The notes under the pieces: generated by a model | Seen by the model: only the letters and a program-made list of their open reading frames with translations | Told to the model about the DNA's origin: nothing | The model's database searches: none | Translations under genes and position numbers: made by a program | Part shown: piece by piece, positions 60,881-64,000 of the stretch | Layout of the letters: each line of letters starts with the position of its first letter | Numbering within the stretch: position 1 is the first letter of the stretch | Assembly (NCBI GenBank): GCA_905220665.1 | Contig: CAJNAR010000180.1 | Location: forward strand, 62,001-126,000 | DNA length: 64,000 nucleotides | Reading direction: 5' to 3' | Origin: Albugo candida | Taxonomy: Eukaryota; Oomycota; Peronosporomycetes; Albuginales; Albuginaceae

Positions 60881-61690
60881 GGGTACTTTTATATCAGTAA
60901 AGCTTGGCACAGTACGCAACTGTTTCAGTTCATTCGATTCATTTTCAACGCCATGCAAAACGAGCAATCAATGGAGGATTTCGGCAAGCATTGGATACGA
61001 TCGAATGGCTGCTTCAAATCGCTTACAAAAGCATATATGCGTACAAACAAACAGACGAACACAACCTTTCAAATCCTTTCGAAGCTTTCTAGCGAATTTG
61101 TAGCATTCTCTCCAAAGCTCAAATCACCGAATCGTTGAAACGGGTGAGAAAACTCGCGTATAAACTTTGTGTCGACTTCGAGGAGAGATATTCGCGTTGG
61201 AAAACTATGTTTTCAGCGTCATTCCGACCAAGTAACAGAGCTGTTCGTCTCCAACGGCCGCCACAAAGAAGAATTGATGCTCAAAGTCCTCGAGGTCTTC
61301 AGTGGAATCACGATCGTCATTATGGAGCGAGGAATAGCGCCATGGAATCCACCTTCCAACAAACTTCTACTCGAATGCTGCACGCTTCTTGAGGAGGAAG
61401 CACGGAACTTAGCACTGCGATCTCATTCGTTTTACTGCAATGGATACGTATCTGTGCTCCACTTTGCATCGGCAATTCATCTCATCGATTCCACCGCATT
61501 TCTGCACGAAAAACTATCAGGATACACGCAATGTTGCAGTCCAAATACCACTCACTTCTCCCATCCACATTCTCGATCGTTTGCCAGTTTTAATCTTCAA
61601 CTGCTGGAGAAAACGCCGTGTAAATGGGAGTAGGAGGTTCCGTCTGTCAGTCGTATGGATCGCCACGATAAGCGTCTGCAAACAATAAGG
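60872..61690 (+). pseudogene. Unknown gene, broken
   Basis: One protein appears to run through several frames. ALDTIEWLLQIAYKSIYAYK (60.99 kb) is followed by a stop, then RVRKLAYKLCVDFEERYSRW (61.14 kb, frame 61135-61392). A shift near 61.2 kb leads into frame 61169-61633 (154 codons) with QVTELFVSNGRHKEELMLKV, LEVFSGITIVIMERGIAPWN and LLLECCTLLEEEARNLALRS. The protein is helical and leucine-rich, with no visible signal peptide. Family unknown. The 62.8-63.5 kb fragments are on the same strand and may be its continuation. Confidence 0.45.
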
Positions 61691-62806
61691 GCACAGTGTT
61701 TCCGGTGTTTGTAAGACGTGCAATTAGTCTCATGTTTGGAAGATCATCACACGAAACGTGAGCTCACTGAGTTGAAACTCAATGAATCCTTTCTTGTCTC
61801 ACAATTTGCCTTAAGAATACTGCTGACATAACATCCATAATCAAGGTCGCAAAACCGTGAGAATACGGTATTGAACGCTGTGCGAGACGTATTGATGGCG
61901 AATTCTCCGCCTTTGAACGACCACACGCTCGTTTGGATATGTAAGATCGCTCTGGCGTTTACGCTATGCCTCGAGCGTTCTGGAAGAGAAGCTGTGTCGA
62001 CGTACCCGAAGTGGGATGGTTTGAAGCGTTAGTATCGCCCACCGACGCGTTGTGGAAGACAGGGGTGAATACAGTCAAGCGAGCGATGAGAGGCAAAGCA
62101 AAAACGTATGGTTCTTGAGCCATTCATGGTATCTCAAGGACGAAAATGATACAATTTCACGCCGAACTCGCGGTTAAGCGACCGATTTACGCGATTTACA
62201 CACATTGAAAATCCGAATGAAGCGCCGGCTTTCATCATTTCTGACACAAGTGGTGCATTCCCATCCCACAAGATTTTCGTGGGTGGAGATTTCCCGATAG
62301 GCTCGAGATTTGTACATCGCTGTGATAGACATAATAGTGGTCGTTTTTGGACGAAATACGACACTGAACATCCTCCAAGCTCTTTGGCAACGAGCAACGA
62401 CGGAATATGGTGTCACATCGGTTGAACATTTGCATGAAAAAGTGCTTCAATTTGATATTTCGCAAGCTTTCGATAGATGAAACCGCAACCAAGTAGAGAC
62501 ATTGCAGTCACACGACCACGTGTTCTCTTTAGAGAGAAATATTGCGGGATGTTGCCTCCTTGCAGCGGAACTCGCATGGTGAATATGTACACTAGCATTA
62601 GGCGATCCCATCAGACAAGTAAACTCGTTACTCGACGTCGAACCTCGTCATACGACTTTGGAAATGACCGTTGAGTTTTACGAGAAAGCAGGTTAACTTC
62701 GTTGCGGCTTGTTGCAAGACACAGCGCTGGACGAACCTTTGGTCTGTGAGAATGTACCCCATCATGGAAATGGCAATTTAGTAGCAATGTCACGCAAACG
62801 CAGCGC
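61691..62806. other. Decayed stretch between two coding fragments
   Basis: Plus-strand scraps such as GWFEALVSPTDALWKTGVNT (62.0 kb) link the fragments on either side. Minus frames at 62134-62492 are overlapping and mutually inconsistent, and look like shadows. Confidence 0.3.
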
Positions 62807-63500
62807 ATGTTGAGTTATTGGATCAGTGCAGATGGAGCTGAGGTCCTCGGAAAGGAAGAGCAACACGGCTTTAGGCTCTTGCATGCGCTATACGCAATTC
62901 CGTCGTTCCGACTCCTATTGCTGCTTTCGTATCCCTACGACCTGAAGCAATTACACGTCGTGTTGACGCATTTATACTCATCGGAATCCTCCAGATATCA
63001 ACTCGTGGAATCCAGGAAACGGCTCAAGTCAACTGACCTCGACCTTTTGACGCTCGAAATGATTGCGAGTCAACCGCTTGGGTTGTATCCTACCGAAAAT
63101 GATCCGTAGGATTGAATCATTTGCGTTTCTCAACATTTTGGACGCTTTGGAATACGTTTGTACGTAAAATCCATACTTCCATTCGGCTTATTACACAATG
63201 GCGAAAGCATATCGTTATGCACTTTTATTCTCCAGTTCTTTTGTGTTTGAATGCTTCCGACGCATGGACACCAGCACGTCGGCAAAAAGCGCATTGTCGG
63301 ACATATATTTTCAGTATTTCATCCGCACGATGAAAAAGCGATTAGAAAGACATTTTGAAGCGGTTTTAGAGCCTTTCACTTCTCCAGTGCAGCTGCTGGG
63401 GCTAATGAACGCGCTGGATTGGATGGCGTCTTTGTTTAGTAAGAAACGATCTCAATTCGTTGCTGTGTGGTTTACAGAATCCATCGATCACTACGTTTGA
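62807..63500 (+). pseudogene. Unknown gene fragment, broken
   Basis: The frame 62807-63109 (100 codons, ATG) reads FRLLHALYAIPSFRLLLLLS and DLDLLTLEMIASQPLGLYPT. After a two-base shift the sequence continues RIESFAFLNILDALEYVCT, a stop, then 63198-63500 (100 codons) with MAKAYRYALLFSSSFVFECF, IYFQYFIRTMKKRLERHFEA and LLGLMNALDWMASLFSKKRS, ending at a stop. The hydrophobic and amphipathic helices suggest an alpha-helical scaffold. The terminal TGA at 63500 may be the natural end of the gene. Family unknown. Confidence 0.45.
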
Positions 63501-64000
63501 CGGACTCCATCAGCGCCAAACAAAGTACGACGGGTATCGACTTCGGTATTTTTCGTTTCACCTTTATCTTTTATAGTAGCTCGATGCGTACGGAAGACTA
63601 AATGAGCTGGCAATGTGGATGTCTGAGTGTAAGGAACAGCACGCTGTGGTCGGATCCATGCTAGAAAACGTCGCACACACTCGAGCTGATGTGTTGAAGA
63701 AGCGATTTGAACGATAGTCATGCGACTTCGATCGGAATAAGGTGCTTAGTAAAATAAAGCTTGACACCATATTTTAGTTCAAGTATTATTGTAATATGGC
63801 AAACTATCGCATGCAAGTGAATTCTATACACGGAGAACGTCATCATCTTTCGTCTTGAATTCCCAGTATGACTTCTCTTTAATTACGTCGGATTTGGGGT
63901 TTTCTTGAACTCGATATGGCGTATCATCATCCGCATTGTGACATATATGCGGCAGCATCAGAAAGTAAAGTGTATGGTGTGAAGCTCCGTCAAGGTTAAT
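63501..64000. other. Window end without recognisable gene
   Basis: Two overlapping minus frames at 63491-63770 have no recognised motif. The sequence is cut by the window edge. Confidence 0.3.

Noticed and set aside
1..64000. rRNA genes or further tRNA genes
   Set aside because: I scanned for B-box-like and conserved rRNA core motifs by eye and found none besides the element at 27.4 kb. A covariance-model search would be needed to exclude weak cases.

Overview
The window looks like a gene-poor, decayed stretch of a eukaryotic nuclear genome. Nothing resembles a bacterial operon. What can be recognised is eukaryotic: a WD40 ribosome-biogenesis factor (BOP1/Erb1), a VPS13-like lipid-transfer protein, a large fibronectin type III (FN3) repeat protein, a Mutator-like DNA transposon, and a tRNA-derived Pol III-type element. 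The FN3 fragments carry an interleaved module that I associate with giant FN3 proteins of oomycetes and other stramenopiles. My best guess is therefore an oomycete or close relative, but that is inference.

Almost every recognisable gene is broken. In-frame TAA, TAG and TGA codons and shifts between frames interrupt otherwise clear homology. No open frame in the window is longer than 425 codons, and most apparent ORFs are 60 to 120 codons. Either this is a pseudogene graveyard, perhaps heterochromatic or subtelomeric, or the assembly has many indel errors. Catalytic substitutions in the transposase and stops arising by substitution favour real decay.

Layout: 2.4-5.6 kb, VPS13-like remnant (-). 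6.9-9.6 kb, FN3 remnant copy A (-). 10.06-12.47 kb, Mutator-like element with inverted termini and a dead transposase (-). 13.3 kb, G-rich tract. 15.2-15.7 kb, ~79-bp tandem repeat. 16.0-17.4 kb, ~200-bp diverged repeat array. 17.6-19.9 kb, unknown gene remnants including duplicated segment A (+). 20.0-24.5 kb, FN3 remnant copy B (-), a second version of the 6.9-kb locus. 24.5-25.1 kb, inverted relatives of the 16-kb repeat. 27.35-27.49 kb, tRNA-like hairpin cluster. 27.6-28.64 kb, BOP1/Erb1 remnant (-). 33.1-34.0 kb, duplicated segment B (+). 43.5-43.9, 47.2-47.4 and 48.2-48.4 kb, near-perfect short duplications. 60.4-60.9 kb, an AT-rich repeat. 60.9-63.5 kb, a broken unknown gene (+).

The genes show no common pathway. 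They share only their state: copies or remnants of otherwise conserved genes, embedded in repeats. Many remaining open frames are listed as hypothetical; several begin at GTG or TTG rather than ATG and are probably exon fragments or chance frames.
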